Source: Spirochaetaceae bacterium (GTDB lineage Bacteria; Spirochaetota; Spirochaetia; Treponematales; Breznakiellaceae). From it: a stretch of DNA of 32,022 bases. This document shows positions 31,003 to 32,022 of the stretch, piece by piece. The position numbers and the translations under genes were made by a program. Below the pieces are notes generated by a model. The model was not told where the DNA came from, ran no database searches, and saw only the letters and a list, made by a program, of their open reading frames with translations. The first letter of the stretch is position 1; each line of letters opens with the position of its first letter. The stretch is taken from the NCBI GenBank assembly GCA_031262035.1, contig JAISIL010000161.1, forward strand, positions 1 to 32,022. The letters are read 5' to 3'.

Positions 31003-32022
31003 TTATTTATTTTCCTTAGCCCGCTTTTCCTGATAGGCCTTAATCAGCTCATCGGAAATACTTTGCGGGGCCTTGCCATACTTCTCAAATTCCATGGTGA
31101 ATTCGGCCTTGCCCTGGGTCATCGACCTGAGCACTGTTGAATAGCCGAACATCTCGCTAAGCGGCACATCGGCGTCGACACGGCAGAAGGCGCCATCTTC
31201 TGTAGATGAAACAATTATACCACGCCTTTGGTTAACAGAACCAAAAATATTTCCCTGGAATTCTGTTGGGCCTTCAACTGACACCTTCATAATAGGCTCA
31301 AGGATAACCGGTTTGGCCTTGTTGTATGCCTCACGGAAGGCGCCCAATGCAGCCTGCTGGAAGGCAATGTCCGAAGAGTCTACCGGGTGGCTCTGCCCAT
31401 CGTTTATCAGACAGCGAATATTGACAATGGGGAAGCCGATAAGGCTGCCCTTTTGTATTGCCGTCTTAAAGCCCTTGTCGCAACTGGGGATAAATTCCGT
31501 GGGAATAGAGCCGCCTTTAATCATATTGACAAAGTCGTAATCGCTCTGGCCTTCTTCCGGAGTAAAGGGTTCAATATAACCGACTACCTTACCATACTGG
31601 CCGGAACCGCCGGTCTGCTTCTTGTGGGTATAGTTGAAGTCCGAACGCTGAGTAATAGCCTCGCGGTAGGCAACCTGGGGCATGCCCGTCTCTACCTCGC
31701 ACTTATACTCGCGGCGCATTCTTTCTATATATACCTCAAGGTGGAGCTCGCCCATTCCCTTGATGATAGTCTGATTACTCTCCGGGTCGACAAAGGTCTG
31801 GAAGGTGGGGTCCTCTTTGGTAAAGCGGTTCAGTGCCTTTGCCATCTGATCGGCACTCTTTTTATCCTTGGGGGTAATGGCCAGGCTGATAACCGGATTG
31901 GGCACAAACATCGAGGTCATGGCATAATTCAGGCCGCCGCCGCAGAAGGTATCGCCACTGGCACAATCAATGCCGAAAAGGGCAACAATGTCGCCGGGAA
32001 GGCCTTCGTTAATATCTTCCAT
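31003..32022 (-). CDS. fusA: Translation elongation factor G, C-terminal part (5' end beyond window)
   Basis: The visible 339 residues are open at the right edge, so the true start lies beyond 32022. They cover the end of domain II through domains III to [86 protein letters not shown] and [19 protein letters not shown] drives translocation of the ribosome with GTP. The [19 protein letters not shown] stretch and the rest read like the mitochondrial-type EF-G found in spirochaetes; this subtype call is by recollection of family patterns. Confidence 0.9.
   Translation of the reverse strand: MEDINEGLPGDIVALFGIDCASGDTFCGGGLNYAMTSMFVPNPVISLAITPKDKKSADQMAKALNRFTKEDPTFQTFVDPESNQTIIKGMGELHLEVYIERMRREYKCEVETGMPQVAYREAITQRSDFNYTHKKQTGGSGQYGKVVGYIEPFTPEEGQSDYDFVNMIKGGSIPTEFIPSCDKGFKTAIQKGSLIGFPIVNIRCLINDGQSHPVDSSDIAFQQAALGAFREAYNKAKPVILEPIMKVSVEGPTEFQGNIFGSVNQRRGIIVSSTEDGAFCRVDADVPLSEMFGYSTVLRSMTQGKAEFTMEFEKYGKAPQSISDELIKAYQEKRAKENK

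Overview
The window looks like a spirochaete chromosome, most likely a treponeme. The EF-G at the right edge reads like the mitochondrial-type EF-G typical of spirochaetes. There is also a FapA/DUF342 protein, a lipoprotein with a short lipobox, and many small toxin-antitoxin modules and dispersed palindromic repeats. The genus is an inference from these features; no rRNA or tRNA gene was seen.

Layout. (1) 1-16351 is accessory DNA, much of it visibly AT-rich. It holds a sugar isomerase/epimerase-like gene, then a tightly overlapping minus-strand operon (C5 DNA methyltransferase, nucleotidyltransferase-fold protein, DUF262 protein, Vsr endonuclease). Next come a UPF0175/DUF3368 (PIN) toxin-antitoxin pair and a two-gene restriction-like cassette: a PLD-SNF2 helicase followed by an Eco57I-type adenine methyltransferase. 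On the plus strand follow a DUF4062 + SGNH-hydrolase pair, a GNAT acetyltransferase, a GNAT remnant and a DUF1697 protein. (2) 16370-23595 is richer in G+C and looks like housekeeping DNA: MATE transporter, enolase-superfamily enzyme, Memo-like protein, metallo-beta-lactamase-fold hydrolase, GltD-like oxidoreductase and DUF342 protein. (3) 23653-30314 is a repeat-rich accessory stretch: a long palindrome, a RelE-type module, an XRE regulator facing a small ORF and a repeat-built lipoprotein. After that, three small modules (DUF4160/DUF2442, PIN toxin/antitoxin, VapB with a deleted VapC) are separated by copies of one structured repeat. (4) 30315-32022 returns to conserved genes: a RecA-like ATPase and the C-terminal half of EF-G.

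Three patterns stand out. First, a repeat with 24-nt inverted arms and an 85-nt centre occurs three times in one orientation, and the spaces between copies each hold one toxin-antitoxin-like module. The arms and an inner hairpin differ between copies in ways that mostly keep pairing. Second, short G+C-rich repeat units of the same families lie in frame inside the methyltransferase and helicase genes, read in more than one frame, giving peptides such as LTANHANHANS. Third, several genes have a -35 box, a 17-nt spacer and a -10 box ending only 6 or 7 nt before the start codon, which predicts leaderless mRNAs. The two multi-gene defence-like cassettes lack an obvious standard restriction subunit and are the best candidates for an undescribed system.
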